The translations under genes were made by a program, and so were the position numbers. Shown here piece after piece: positions 42,549 to 51,285 of a DNA stretch of 64,000 nucleotides. The notes beneath the pieces were generated by a model. That model ran no database searches and was not told the origin of the DNA. It worked only from the letters and a program-made list of their open reading frames with translations. The DNA comes from Hyphomicrobiales bacterium (GTDB lineage: Bacteria; Pseudomonadota; Alphaproteobacteria; Rhizobiales; Rhizobiaceae). The stretch's first letter is position 1, and the number at the start of each line of letters is the position of its first letter. The stretch spans positions 1 through 64,000 of the forward strand of contig UCGV01000033.1 of assembly GCA_900471925.1 (NCBI GenBank), in the 5' to 3' direction.

Positions 42549-44750
42549 GTGAGCAATTCAGCGGTTTTGCCCGCCGATCTCGATAGCTGTGCGATCGAAC
42601 CCATTCATATACCCGGCGCCATCCAGCCGCATGGCGCGCTCGCAGTCCTTGACGCGACATCAGGCGCGGTGGTCCAGGTGAGCGCAAATTTCGCCGGTTT
42701 CACCGGCATCGATCTCGCCAGAGGCGAGACTTTCTTCTCTGCCTTTCCGAGCCTCGAAGCGCGATTGACTGAATGGATTGCCGGCCGTGATCCGACATTG
42801 CGCCATGGCCTTGAAGGTGAGCGGCGCAGCGTTATCGCTCACCGCTCGGGTTCCTCGATCATTGTCGAGTTCGAGGATCACGAACAGCAGACAATCGAAG
42901 ACATTCTGCCTCGTCTCGGGGCATTGACGCATCGCATGTCTGCCGAGCCCGATATTGCCGGCAATCTCGACGCGGCCGCGCGCTTTGTCGCGGAGCTGAC
43001 AGGCTTTGATCGCGTGCTCGTCTACAAGTTTGATCCCGACTGGAACGGACATGTCGTCGCAGAGGCCGGCAATGGTCGGCTGCCGACCTATCTCGATCTG
43101 CGCTTTCCAAGCGGTGACATACCGGCACAGGCGAGGCGGCTTTACACGATAAACCGGATTCGTGTCATTCCCGATGTTTCGTATCGGCCGGTTCCGATCG
43201 TTACGCTTGCAGGGGCATCGCCAGAGCCTGTCGATCTGTCCTTGTCGCAGCTGCGCAGCGTCTCGCCGGTGCACATCGAATATATGCGCAACATGGGCAC
43301 GGCCGCTTCCATGTCGATTTCGATCATTATCGACGGTGCGCTATGGGGGCTGCTGTCCTGCCACAGCGTGAAGCCCCATCCGGTCGCGCTGCCGGTACGG
43401 GATGCCTGCGAATTCGTCGTCCAGTCGCTTGCCATGCGCATCGGCGCGTTCGAACGCGGGCAATCAGCCGCAGAGCGGGCGGAACTCGCCCGGGTGCAAT
43501 CGCGTCTGCTGGCAGTCATGAGCGAGGCGCCAGATTGGCCGCGACAATTGCTTGGGCAGAAGAACGACCTTCTCGACCTCGTCGGGGCGACAGGGGCTGC
43601 GATCGTTGCGGACGACGCATTGCAGGTGACGGGCTTCGTTCCACCTGCGGAGGAAATTTCTGCCATTGTCGACTGGCTGAAGGCCAATGCAGATGATCTA
43701 TACCATTCGAATTGTCTGTCGCACGATCTGCCCGATAGCCGGGCCCATGCCGCCTCGGCAGCCGGGATCATGGCGATCAGCCTGTCGCAATTGCATTCCA
43801 ACTGGCTGGTCTGGTTTCGTCCCGAGGTCGTTCGCACCGTAAAATGGGGCGGCGATCCGCATAAATTCGTGCGTGAAGAGGGCCGCATTCATCCGCGAAA
43901 ATCCTTCGACATCTGGCGTGAACAGGTGCGCGACCAGGCTTCGCCATGGAGCGATAGCCAGATTGCTGCAGCCCGTGATCTGCGCGCTGCAATCGTCGGC
44001 ATCGTATTGCGCAAGGCGGAAGAACTTGCGCAGCTCAGCGAAGAACTGCAACGCTCCAACAAGGAACTCGAGGCGTTTTCCTATTCGGTGTCTCACGACC
44101 TGCGGGCACCCTTCCGCCATATCGTCGGTTTTGCCGAATTGTTGCGCGAGCGCGAGAAAAACCTCGACGCGAAATCGCTGCACTATCTGCAGACGATTTC
44201 CGATTCCGCCATTGCGGCAGGCCGGCTTGTCGATGATCTCTTGAATTTTTCCCAGCTCGGGCGAACCGCGATCGCCAGGAAGAAAGTGGACATGAACAAG
44301 CTCGTTGCCGAAGTGCTGCGCAGCCTGAGAGCCGAGCAGGAAGGCCGTCGGATCACCCTTAGGATCGAAGACCTGCCGCCTGCTTTCGGTGATGCCACGC
44401 TGTTGCGCCAGGTCTGGTACAATCTTCTCGACAACGCGATCAAATATACGCGGCGAAGCGACAGTGCCGAAATCGGTGTGAGCGGGCGATCGGCGGATGG
44501 GCGGGCGAGCTATACGGTCAGCGACAATGGTGTCGGTTTCGACATGAAATATGTCGGCAAGGTGTTTGGCGTCTTCCAGAGGCTGCAGCGGGTCGAGGAT
44601 TTCGAAGGGACAGGCATTGGCCTGGCACTGGTCAGACGCATCGTCGAGCGCCATGGGGGCACGGTTTCCGCCTTTGGAGAAGTAGACCAGGGAGCGTCCT
44701 TCTCCTTCGTCCTGCCGGTTGAAAACACAAGAGGAGACACGATTGCCTGA
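42549..44750 (+). CDS. bphP: Bacteriophytochrome histidine kinase
   Basis: A 733-residue red/far-red light sensor. Cys14, in CAIEPIHIPGAIQPHG, is the biliverdin attachment site of bacterial phytochromes. PAS, GAF (about 130-300; FPSGDIPAQARRLY and RSVSPVHIEYMRNMG contact the chromophore) and PHY (about 315-490) precede HisKA (YSVSHDLRAPFRHI) and the ATPase (NLLDNAIKYT, GTGIGLALV). GTG start behind GGAGGAAC. No heme oxygenase gene is in the window. Operon with the next two genes. Confidence 0.95.
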   Translation: MSNSAVLPADLDSCAIEPIHIPGAIQPHGALAVLDATSGAVVQVSANFAGFTGIDLARGETFFSAFPSLEARLTEWIAGRDPTLRHGLEGERRSVIAHRSGSSIIVEFEDHEQQTIEDILPRLGALTHRMSAEPDIAGNLDAAARFVAELTGFDRVLVYKFDPDWNGHVVAEAGNGRLPTYLDLRFPSGDIPAQARRLYTINRIRVIPDVSYRPVPIVTLAGASPEPVDLSLSQLRSVSPVHIEYMRNMGTAASMSISIIIDGALWGLLSCHSVKPHPVALPVRDACEFVVQSLAMRIGAFERGQSAAERAELARVQSRLLAVMSEAPDWPRQLLGQKNDLLDLVGATGAAIVADDALQVTGFVPPAEEISAIVDWLKANADDLYHSNCLSHDLPDSRAHAASAAGIMAISLSQLHSNWLVWFRPEVVRTVKWGGDPHKFVREEGRIHPRKSFDIWREQVRDQASPWSDSQIAAARDLRAAIVGIVLRKAEELAQLSEELQRSNKELEAFSYSVSHDLRAPFRHIVGFAELLREREKNLDAKSLHYLQTISDSAIAAGRLVDDLLNFSQLGRTAIARKKVDMNKLVAEVLRSLRAEQEGRRITLRIEDLPPAFGDATLLRQVWYNLLDNAIKYTRRSDSAEIGVSGRSADGRASYTVSDNGVGFDMKYVGKVFGVFQRLQRVEDFEGTGIGLALVRRIVERHGGTVSAFGEVDQGASFSFVLPVENTRGDTIA

Positions 44751-45201
44751 ACTGCGCCCCATCCTGCTCGTCGAGGATAATCCCCGCGATCTGGAACTGA
44801 CGCTTGCTGCGCTTGAAAAATGTCAGCTTGCCAATGAAATCATCGTCACGCGCGACGGCGCGGAAGCGGTCGATTATCTCTTTGCCACCGGTCCTTATGC
44901 CGGCCGGGACAGCGGGGATCCGACCGTCGTCCTGCTCGACCTCAAGCTTCCGAAAATCGATGGCCTGGAGGTTCTTGAAAAAGTGAAAAATGACGAGAGG
45001 TTACGCCACGTGCCCATTGTCATGCTGACATCGTCGCGCGAGGAACAGGATCTGGTCAAAAGCTACGAACTCGGCGTCAACGCCTTCGTCGTCAAACCGG
45101 TCGAATTCAATGAATTCTTCAAGGCCATCCAAGACCTCGGCGTTTTCTGGGCGCTGCTCAATGAACCGCCTCCTGGACATCGTGGAAATGGCTATAGCTG
45201 A
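44743..45201 (+). CDS. Phytochrome-associated response regulator (Rcp1-like)
   Basis: A 152-residue receiver of the phytochrome-coupled type: LLVEDNPRDLELTLAALEKC, phosphoacceptor in VVLLDLKLPKID, MLTSS, VVKPVEFNEF and a C-terminal GVFWALLNEPP. I place the start at TTG 44743, with AGAGGAG six bases upstream. It overlaps the end of bphP, implying translational coupling. It should receive phosphate directly from the phytochrome. Confidence 0.93.
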   Translation: MPELRPILLVEDNPRDLELTLAALEKCQLANEIIVTRDGAEAVDYLFATGPYAGRDSGDPTVVLLDLKLPKIDGLEVLEKVKNDERLRHVPIVMLTSSREEQDLVKSYELGVNAFVVKPVEFNEFFKAIQDLGVFWALLNEPPPGHRGNGYS

Positions 45202-46195
45202 TCAGAACCCTGCCGCGCCTTGCATTCTTTTGCTTGAAGACAGCGCGCTCGACGCCGAGCTCGTCTCGGAACAGTTGAATGCAATTACGCCTAGGCCGGT
45301 GGTCCATCGCGTCGAGCGCAAGGACGACTATATTGCGGCAATTGCCGACGGCCGCTTCGACATCATCCTGTCGGATTTTTCGCTGCCTGACTTCGATGGC
45401 ATGGCAGCGCTCGACATCGCCAGGAAAAGCTGCCCTGAAACACCCTTCATCTTCGTGTCCGGCGTGCTGGGCGAGGAAGCCGCCATCGAATCCTTTCGTC
45501 GCGGCGCCACCGACTATATCCTCAAACAGCGACTGATCCGATTGCCCGCTGCAGTCGAACGAGCGCTTGCGGAAGCCGATGAGAGGCGCGAGCGCCGGCG
45601 TGCCGAGGAACAAAGGGAAATCCTCGTGCGCGAACTCAGCCATCGCGTCAAGAACACGATGGCGATGGTGATGTCGATCGTGCGTCGGACGGCGCGCAGC
45701 AGTTCTTCGGTCGATGGCTATGCCGAGAGCCTGTTGCAGCGGCTTGACGCCATGGCCCAGGCCCACGCGCTTTTGTTTCAAAGCAACTGGGACCATGTGC
45801 GCCTTTCAGACCTGGTTGCGCGCATGGTCGAAGCTCATGATGGAGAACGGCGTTTTCTCATCGACGGCAGCGACAGCGTGCATCTGCGGCCGAAGAGTGC
45901 GCTGGCGCTCAGCATGGTTCTGAACGAGCTGATTGCCAATGCCGCCAAATACGGCGCGCTCTCCAACCAGGAAGGACAGATCTCCATTCGATGGCGACAA
46001 CAGCCGCACGGTCCTGACGGCGCCGTTCTCGACATCGAATGGAAAGAACATGCCGGGCCGATCGTGGTTGCACCGCAATCGGGCGGCTTCGGCACGACTT
46101 TGATCGAACGCAGCATCGAATACGAACTCGATGGCGAGATCGACCTGCAATATCCCGCCGACGGATTGGGCTGCAGGATGCGCTTTCCGATCTAA
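45188..46195 (+). CDS. HWE-type histidine kinase with N-terminal receiver
   Basis: A 335-residue protein. Receiver at about 10-125 (LLLEDSALDAELV, IILSDFSLPDFDG, FVSGV, ILKQRL), then an HWE/HisKA_2 kinase: RELSHRVKNTMAMVMSIVRR holds the phospho-histidine, and LNELIANAAKYG and GFGTTLIERSIEY belong to the ATPase. ATG 45188 lies inside the end of the previous gene. In this class such kinases commonly control PhyR and the general stress response, so this gene may pass the light signal to stress control. Confidence 0.93.
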   Translation: MAIADQNPAAPCILLLEDSALDAELVSEQLNAITPRPVVHRVERKDDYIAAIADGRFDIILSDFSLPDFDGMAALDIARKSCPETPFIFVSGVLGEEAAIESFRRGATDYILKQRLIRLPAAVERALAEADERRERRRAEEQREILVRELSHRVKNTMAMVMSIVRRTARSSSSVDGYAESLLQRLDAMAQAHALLFQSNWDHVRLSDLVARMVEAHDGERRFLIDGSDSVHLRPKSALALSMVLNELIANAAKYGALSNQEGQISIRWRQQPHGPDGAVLDIEWKEHAGPIVVAPQSGGFGTTLIERSIEYELDGEIDLQYPADGLGCRMRFPI

Positions 46196-46590
46196 AGACG
46201 AAGTGTTTCGCCAGGGCTGGTTGCCAGCATCTCATCGATCAGCTGGGCGAGCGGTTGCGGCGACCAGGGTTTGGCGACGAGGGGAATGCCGGCGAGCTTG
46301 GAGCGAAACTCCGGCAGCTCGGCATAGCCGCTACAGACGATCACAGGGGTGCGGGTTTCTCGTAGCGCATCAATCAGGGGAAAGGAGAGCTCCCCGGCGA
46401 GGTTGAGATCGACCACAGCGATGTCGGGCGTTTCTTCGGCGAGCGCCTGCAGTGCCTGGGAAAGCCTGCCGAAGGGTCCCACAACCTCGAAACCCTGATC
46501 GGATAGAAACTCTTCCATATCCATTGCCAGCAGCAGATCGTCCTCGACAAGGAGCGCACGCTGGGGCCTGGACGTCGATCGTTCGTTCAT
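46192..46590 (-). CDS. Single-domain response regulator, convergent with the phytochrome operon
   Basis: A 132-residue receiver: LLVEDDLLLAMDMEEFL, phosphoacceptor in IAVVDLNLAGE, VIVCSGY and LVAKPWSPQPL. The start at 46590 follows GAGG. Its stop overlaps the end of the HWE kinase gene by four bases on the opposite strand. It is the FixJ-less receiver type often paired with HWE kinases, and it resembles the broken receiver at 26039. Confidence 0.92.
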   Translation of the reverse strand: MNERSTSRPQRALLVEDDLLLAMDMEEFLSDQGFEVVGPFGRLSQALQALAEETPDIAVVDLNLAGELSFPLIDALRETRTPVIVCSGYAELPEFRSKLAGIPLVAKPWSPQPLAQLIDEMLATSPGETLRL

Positions 46591-46713
46591 GCAAACCTCG
46601 ATGATAGTACCCGACGTAACTGTTTTTCTCTTGACGAAAGTCAAGCTGGACGACGAACCGGGTGTGCGAGAGATCGGACTGCAGGGCCGAAGCTTTCCGC
46701 CCTGTCGATGCTG

Positions 46714-47154
46714 TCAGTTCAACGACCGCGAGATCGCCCGCTGGTAGGTTTCGGCAAGACCGACCCGTTCCTCGGCGGCCGCGCGCAGTGTTTGCTCCAG
46801 CCTTTGGGCAAGGCGCTTTGAAAGTATCGGCGCGGCGCGCCATCGACTGGTAGCGGGCGTGATCCGGATACGTGGGCCAAGGCCGGGGCGGTATTGCGCA
46901 AGCGTCATCCCCGCCTTGATGAGCAGGCTCTTGACGTCGGGGCGCTGCTCGGCGGCGATGACGATCGAGAACGCCCGGACCAGCAGGGATTTGGGGACCG
47001 GCAACTCGATCTCGTCAATGATGTCATTGCCGACATGGCTTTCCCTGACGAAGACCAGAAACTCATCGATGACCCGGTGCGCCCGGTCGAGATCACTTTC
47101 GCCGCCGCGCTCACCGGAAACGGGACCAATATCGGGTTCGATGATCAGACGCAT
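46714..47154 (-). CDS. Hypothetical protein (146 residues)
   Basis: The start follows AAAGGAGATC, a strong site. The translation begins MRLIIEPDIGPVSGERGGES and includes HRVIDEFLVFVRESHVGNDI, a helical middle, and RPGLGPRIRITPATSRWR, ending in a charged helix. No membrane segment or known motif. It neighbours receivers and an aldo/keto reductase. I do not recognise the family. Confidence 0.65.
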   Translation of the reverse strand: MRLIIEPDIGPVSGERGGESDLDRAHRVIDEFLVFVRESHVGNDIIDEIELPVPKSLLVRAFSIVIAAEQRPDVKSLLIKAGMTLAQYRPGLGPRIRITPATSRWRAAPILSKRLAQRLEQTLRAAAEERVGLAETYQRAISRSLN

Positions 47155-47319
47155 GGCGATCTCCTTTTCCGCAAGTAACGCGGCTGGTGATGATTGGTTC
47201 GCACGCCGCCGAGCGATCCCAAAAATCGGTGTCCGTGCCGTTGCCGCCTGCCGCGAAACTTATTGCCGGCGTCGCCGTTAAGGGTGACCTGCCGAACCAT
47301 TGCGAGAGGAAAGCTTGTC

Positions 47320-48339
47320 ATGGCCGTCACCGCCCGTATCCGGGAGATTTTCAAGCCGGCGTTTCGCTTCGGGATGGGAGGTGTCCCGCTTGGAAACGAG
47401 TTCAGCAAGATTACCGACCGCGAGGGCGAAGCCGCGCTCGAGGCGGCCTGGGCGATCGGCGTGCGTTATTACGATGTCGCCCCATGGTACGGCCTTGGGC
47501 TTGCCGAGAGGCGCTTCGGCCATTTTCTGCACAATCAGCCGCGCTCCGACTATCTCCTGTCGTCGAAGGTCGGCAAGCTCTTGACGGCATCAAGGAGCAA
47601 TCGTCATCGCGCCATGTTTCCGCTGTCGGATTCGCCCAACGATCTGATCATCGACTACACGGCCGACGGTGTGCGCCGCTCGATCGAGGATAGCCTGCAG
47701 CGCCTCGGTGTGGACAGGCTCGACATCGCGTTCGTCCATGACCTGTCGCCGGATTTCGCGTTTTTTCCGACGCCATGGGAGGAGCAGTACGAGATTGCCC
47801 GCAAAGGCGCGTTCCCGGCCCTCTCGAAGATGCGCGAGGAGGGTGTGATCCGGGCCTGGGGTGTTGGCGTGAACACGCCCTACGCGATCTTGAAGGTGAT
47901 CGAGGATGCCGATCCCGACGTCTGCCTCTGTGCGCGGCAATATTCCCTGATCGATCACGACAATGCCGTCAGCGAGGTCTTTCCCGCCGTTCGCGCGCGC
48001 AATGTCTCGCTGGTCATCGGATCAAGTCTCAATGCCGGCTTCGTTGCCGGAAGCCCGCGCTTCAACTATGGCGCTGCCAACCACCAGATACCGCGTCCGG
48101 CCATCGAAAGACGCGACCGCCTTCGCGCCGTCGCCGCACGATACGGTGTCGATCTGCGAACGGCCGCATTGCAATTTTCTGCTGCCGCTGACGTTGCCGT
48201 CGCGCTGGTCGTCGGCGCAAGCAGCGACCAGCAGATCCGTGAGGACTGGAACTCGATGCAGGCGAAAATCCCCGAGGCCTTCTGGCAGGATCTCAAGGCG
48301 GAGGGACTGATCCATCCCGATGCGGCAATCCCTGGCTAG
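47320..48339 (+). CDS. Aldo/keto reductase (aldose dehydrogenase-like)
   Basis: A 339-residue NAD(P)-dependent TIM barrel. Catalytic tetrad elements are visible: Asp and Tyr in YYDVAPWYGLGLAE, Lys in LLSSKVGK, His in IAFVHDL. The C-terminal cofactor region reads LVVGASSDQQIRED. It is closest in layout to D-threo-aldose/L-fucose dehydrogenases and pyridoxal dehydrogenase. The start at 47320 follows AGAGGAAAG. Its stop overlaps the convergent kinase gene by four bases. Confidence 0.9.
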   Translation: MAVTARIREIFKPAFRFGMGGVPLGNEFSKITDREGEAALEAAWAIGVRYYDVAPWYGLGLAERRFGHFLHNQPRSDYLLSSKVGKLLTASRSNRHRAMFPLSDSPNDLIIDYTADGVRRSIEDSLQRLGVDRLDIAFVHDLSPDFAFFPTPWEEQYEIARKGAFPALSKMREEGVIRAWGVGVNTPYAILKVIEDADPDVCLCARQYSLIDHDNAVSEVFPAVRARNVSLVIGSSLNAGFVAGSPRFNYGAANHQIPRPAIERRDRLRAVAARYGVDLRTAALQFSAAADVAVALVVGASSDQQIREDWNSMQAKIPEAFWQDLKAEGLIHPDAAIPG

Positions 48340-49877
48340 GCGATTTCCGACAGGACCCTCTCAAGATCGGCGAGCGCGACCGGCTTTGTCAGATGATGAT
48401 CAAATCCGGCTTCGGAGGCCAAAAGCTTGTCGCGGCTCTGTCCCCAGCCCGACTGTGCGATGATTGGGATCTTGGCAAAACGCTGATCCTTGCGAAGAGC
48501 CCGGCAGACCTCATAGCCGTCCATGCCGGGTAGCCCGATATCGAGCAGGATGACGTCAGGGGAAAATGTCGCGGCGGCCGCAAGCGCCTCGCGCCCATCG
48601 TGGATCATCTCGAATTGGTGACCGATTTCCTCGAGCATCAAACCGAGCGTATAGGCGACAAGCGTGTTGTCATCGACGATCAGGACTTTCAATGCGTGCG
48701 CAGATGATGCAGGCAGGTCGTTGTCCGGCAAGGATGCTGCTTGCGCGGGCGCAGGTATGAGGGGCAGGCGCACACAAAAGGCGCTTCCCTTGCCGGGCCC
48801 GGCACTTGCGGCCTCGACCTCGCCGCCATGCAGGGCGACGAGCTGCCTGACGAGCGCCAGACCGATGCCAAGTCCGCCCTGGGCCAGGGCCTGATGATCG
48901 TCGATCTGGGTAAACATCTGGAAGACCTGCGACTGCATGCCTTCGGGAATGCCGATGCCGTTGTCTGCCACCGTGATCAGGCCGTCGTTGGCCTGCCTGC
49001 GCACCGAGACGTCGATTTCGCCCCCGGCGGGCGTGTATTTGGCGGCGTTGTTGAGGAGATTTGCAACGACCTGCGACAGTCGCGTCGGATCGGCGTGCGC
49101 CCATAAGGGTTCAGGGTCGATATCGACGCTCAACCGGTGGTGTCCCTGCTCCACCAGGGGACGGGAGGATTCGATTGCCGATTGCACGATACCGGCGAGT
49201 GTCACGGGCTCCCTGCGAAGCTCGATCTTGCCCTCGCTGACGCGGGAAACATCGAGCAGATCGTCGATCAGGCGCACCAGATGCACAAGCTGGCGATCCA
49301 TCATTTCGCGGATATCGCCGGCGGCGTCTGCGTCCGGATTGCGGCGAAGCACGTCCAGCCCGTGGCGCAGGGGTGCCAGCGGATTGCGCAATTCATGCGC
49401 CAGAGTGGCCAAAAATTCGTCCTTGCGCCGGTCGGCTTCCTTCAGCGCTGCTGCCTGCAACTCCAGTTCGTCGCGTTGGGCGGCAATCTGCTGGCGTTGC
49501 CTGTAAAGTTCGAAGAAGACATCGGCCTTGCTGCGCAGAATATCCGGCTCGATCGGCTTTTGAATGAAATCGACGGCGCCGGCTTCGTAGCCCCTGAAGC
49601 GGCGTTGGTTGTCGGCACTGCCAGCGGTGACGAAAATGATGGGGACGCGGCGCGTGCGCTCGTTGCCGCGCATCAATTCGGCGAGCTCGAAACCGTTCAG
49701 ACCCGGCATCTGCACATCGACGATCGCCAGCGCGACCTCGTGGCGCAAAAGCAGTTCCAGCGCCTCGTCTCCCGAGCGTGCCTTCAGCAGCGTGAGCCCC
49801 TCACGGCGCAGCAGCGCGTCCAGCGAAAGCAGATTTTCCTCGAGGTCGTCGACCAGCAGAAATGAAACGGGATCCAT
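48336..49877 (-). CDS. REC-HK-REC hybrid kinase
   Basis: A 513-residue cytoplasmic protein. First receiver about 5-120 (LLVDDLEENLLSLD, AIVDVQMPGLNG, DFIQKP), a short coiled coil, HisKA (FLATLAHELRNPLAPLRH), ATPase (NLLNNAAKYTPAGG, NGIGIP, GLGIGLALV), then a second receiver about 390-510 (VLIVDDNTLVAYTL, VILLDIGLPGMDG, LTKPVA). ATG 49877 lies right after the CheB-like stop; TTG 49883 is possible. Final gene of the operon starting at 54719. Confidence 0.93.
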   Translation of the reverse strand: MDPVSFLLVDDLEENLLSLDALLRREGLTLLKARSGDEALELLLRHEVALAIVDVQMPGLNGFELAELMRGNERTRRVPIIFVTAGSADNQRRFRGYEAGAVDFIQKPIEPDILRSKADVFFELYRQRQQIAAQRDELELQAAALKEADRRKDEFLATLAHELRNPLAPLRHGLDVLRRNPDADAAGDIREMMDRQLVHLVRLIDDLLDVSRVSEGKIELRREPVTLAGIVQSAIESSRPLVEQGHHRLSVDIDPEPLWAHADPTRLSQVVANLLNNAAKYTPAGGEIDVSVRRQANDGLITVADNGIGIPEGMQSQVFQMFTQIDDHQALAQGGLGIGLALVRQLVALHGGEVEAASAGPGKGSAFCVRLPLIPAPAQAASLPDNDLPASSAHALKVLIVDDNTLVAYTLGLMLEEIGHQFEMIHDGREALAAAATFSPDVILLDIGLPGMDGYEVCRALRKDQRFAKIPIIAQSGWGQSRDKLLASEAGFDHHLTKPVALADLERVLSEIA

Positions 49878-49879
49878 GA

Positions 49880-50449
49880 TCAATCAAACCTCTTTAAATA
49901 TTCCGCGATGGCCGAAAGCGGCATGACCTGCGCCTGCGGGCAGGCTGCGATTGCCGCCTGGGGCATTGCCGGGGCAAAGGCCTCCTGCGGGCTCTGGACG
50001 ATCGCCGCGCCGCCGGCCCTGCAGACGGCGCTCAAGCCCCTGGCGCCATCCTCGTTTGCACCACTCAAGATGATGCCGATGAGGCCCGCGCCGTAGGCGT
50101 CGGCCGCGCTTTCGAACAGGACGTCGATCGACGGACGGGAAAACAGGACCGGCTCGTCGTTCGACAGTGACAACATACCGTTTGCCTCCACCAGCAGGTG
50201 GTAATCGGGTGGCGCGAAATAGATCGTGCCGGCTTCGATCGGTTCCTTGTCTTCTGCCTCCAGCACCTGGAGCCGGCACTTGGCGCGGAAAAGATCGGCA
50301 AGCACGCTGCGTTTGTCCGGCGGAATATGGACGACGATGATCAGCGGCAATGCAAATGTTTCAGGCAGGGAGGGCAGGATCACCGACAGTGCCTCCAATG
50401 CACCCGCCGAAGCACCAATGACGACGGCTTGCGCCAAGGGTCCGTTCAT
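49880..50449 (-). CDS. Receiver-less CheB methylesterase
   Basis: A 189-residue esterase domain only: Ser in VVIGASAGALEAL, His in VVHIPPDKRS, Asp in ILSGANEDGARG. The GANEDGA form departs from the usual GMGxDGA. With no receiver, its activity cannot be switched by phosphorylation of its own chain. ATG 50449 overlaps the cheR stop by four bases. Confidence 0.92.
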   Translation of the reverse strand: MNGPLAQAVVIGASAGALEALSVILPSLPETFALPLIIVVHIPPDKRSVLADLFRAKCRLQVLEAEDKEPIEAGTIYFAPPDYHLLVEANGMLSLSNDEPVLFSRPSIDVLFESAADAYGAGLIGIILSGANEDGARGLSAVCRAGGAAIVQSPQEAFAPAMPQAAIAACPQAQVMPLSAIAEYLKRFD

Positions 50450-51285
50450 TGCGCGCACCTCTGGTAGATCTTTTCCTCTCGCGCGAAGTCATGGAATGAA
50501 CCGGCGTGCTGCGAAAAGCGGAGGCTTTCCTTGGCCCCGAGCCCAAGAAATCCCTTGCGTGTCAGAGACTCCTTGAAGAGCCCGACCGCCCGGTCCTGCA
50601 GCGGCCGATCGAAATAGATGAGCACGTTTCGACAGGAGATTAAGTGCATTTCGCCGAAGACGGCATCCGTCACCAGGCTGTGATCGGAAAAGACGACCTG
50701 CTGGCGCAGCGTCCGGTCAAAGGAAGCGCGGCCATAGGCAGCACTATAATAGTCCGAGAGCGAAGACTTGCCGCCGGATTTGCGGTGGTTCTCGGTAAAG
50801 AGCTGGATGCGGTCCAGATCGTAGATGCCGGCCTCCGCCGCGCGCAGGGCGTCCTGGTTGATATCGGTGGCGTAAAACAGAGTGCGGCTCTCAAGCCCTT
50901 CTTCGCGAAACAGGATGACGAGTGAATAGAGCTCTTCGCCGGCGCTGCAGCCGGCGACCCAGACCTTGAGCGATGGATAGGTCTTCAGGTGCGGCACGAC
51001 CTTTTCCCGGATCGCGCGGAAATAGCCGGGGTCGCGGAACATCTCGCTCACCTGCACGGTCAGATAGCCGAGAAGCCGCGGCAGCATGGCCGGCTCGTGC
51101 AGGACGCTTTCCTGCAGGGCCGAGAGGGTCGGGTATCCGAGTTGGTCGCGGGCCTGGCGCAGTCTTCGCTTGATCGAGGCCATCGCATAGTCGCGAAAAT
51201 CATAATGGTAGCGGACGTAGAGCGCCTCGAGCAGAAGGCGGATTTCGATATCCTCGATGGTCTCGGGTGAGGAGAGATGCGTCAT
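50446..51285 (-). CDS. CheR-type methyltransferase (second copy)
   Basis: A 279-residue CheR: YAMASIKRRLRQARDQLG, a VSEMFRDPGYF loop, SAM motif VAGCSAGEELYSLVIL, ATDINQDALRAAE and SCRNVLIYFDRP. No TPR tail. It overlaps the large kinase gene by four bases. There is no chemoreceptor in this operon, so its target is likely the CHASE3 kinase's signalling helices or a receptor elsewhere. Confidence 0.94.
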   Translation of the reverse strand: MTHLSSPETIEDIEIRLLLEALYVRYHYDFRDYAMASIKRRLRQARDQLGYPTLSALQESVLHEPAMLPRLLGYLTVQVSEMFRDPGYFRAIREKVVPHLKTYPSLKVWVAGCSAGEELYSLVILFREEGLESRTLFYATDINQDALRAAEAGIYDLDRIQLFTENHRKSGGKSSLSDYYSAAYGRASFDRTLRQQVVFSDHSLVTDAVFGEMHLISCRNVLIYFDRPLQDRAVGLFKESLTRKGFLGLGAKESLRFSQHAGSFHDFAREEKIYQRCAQ

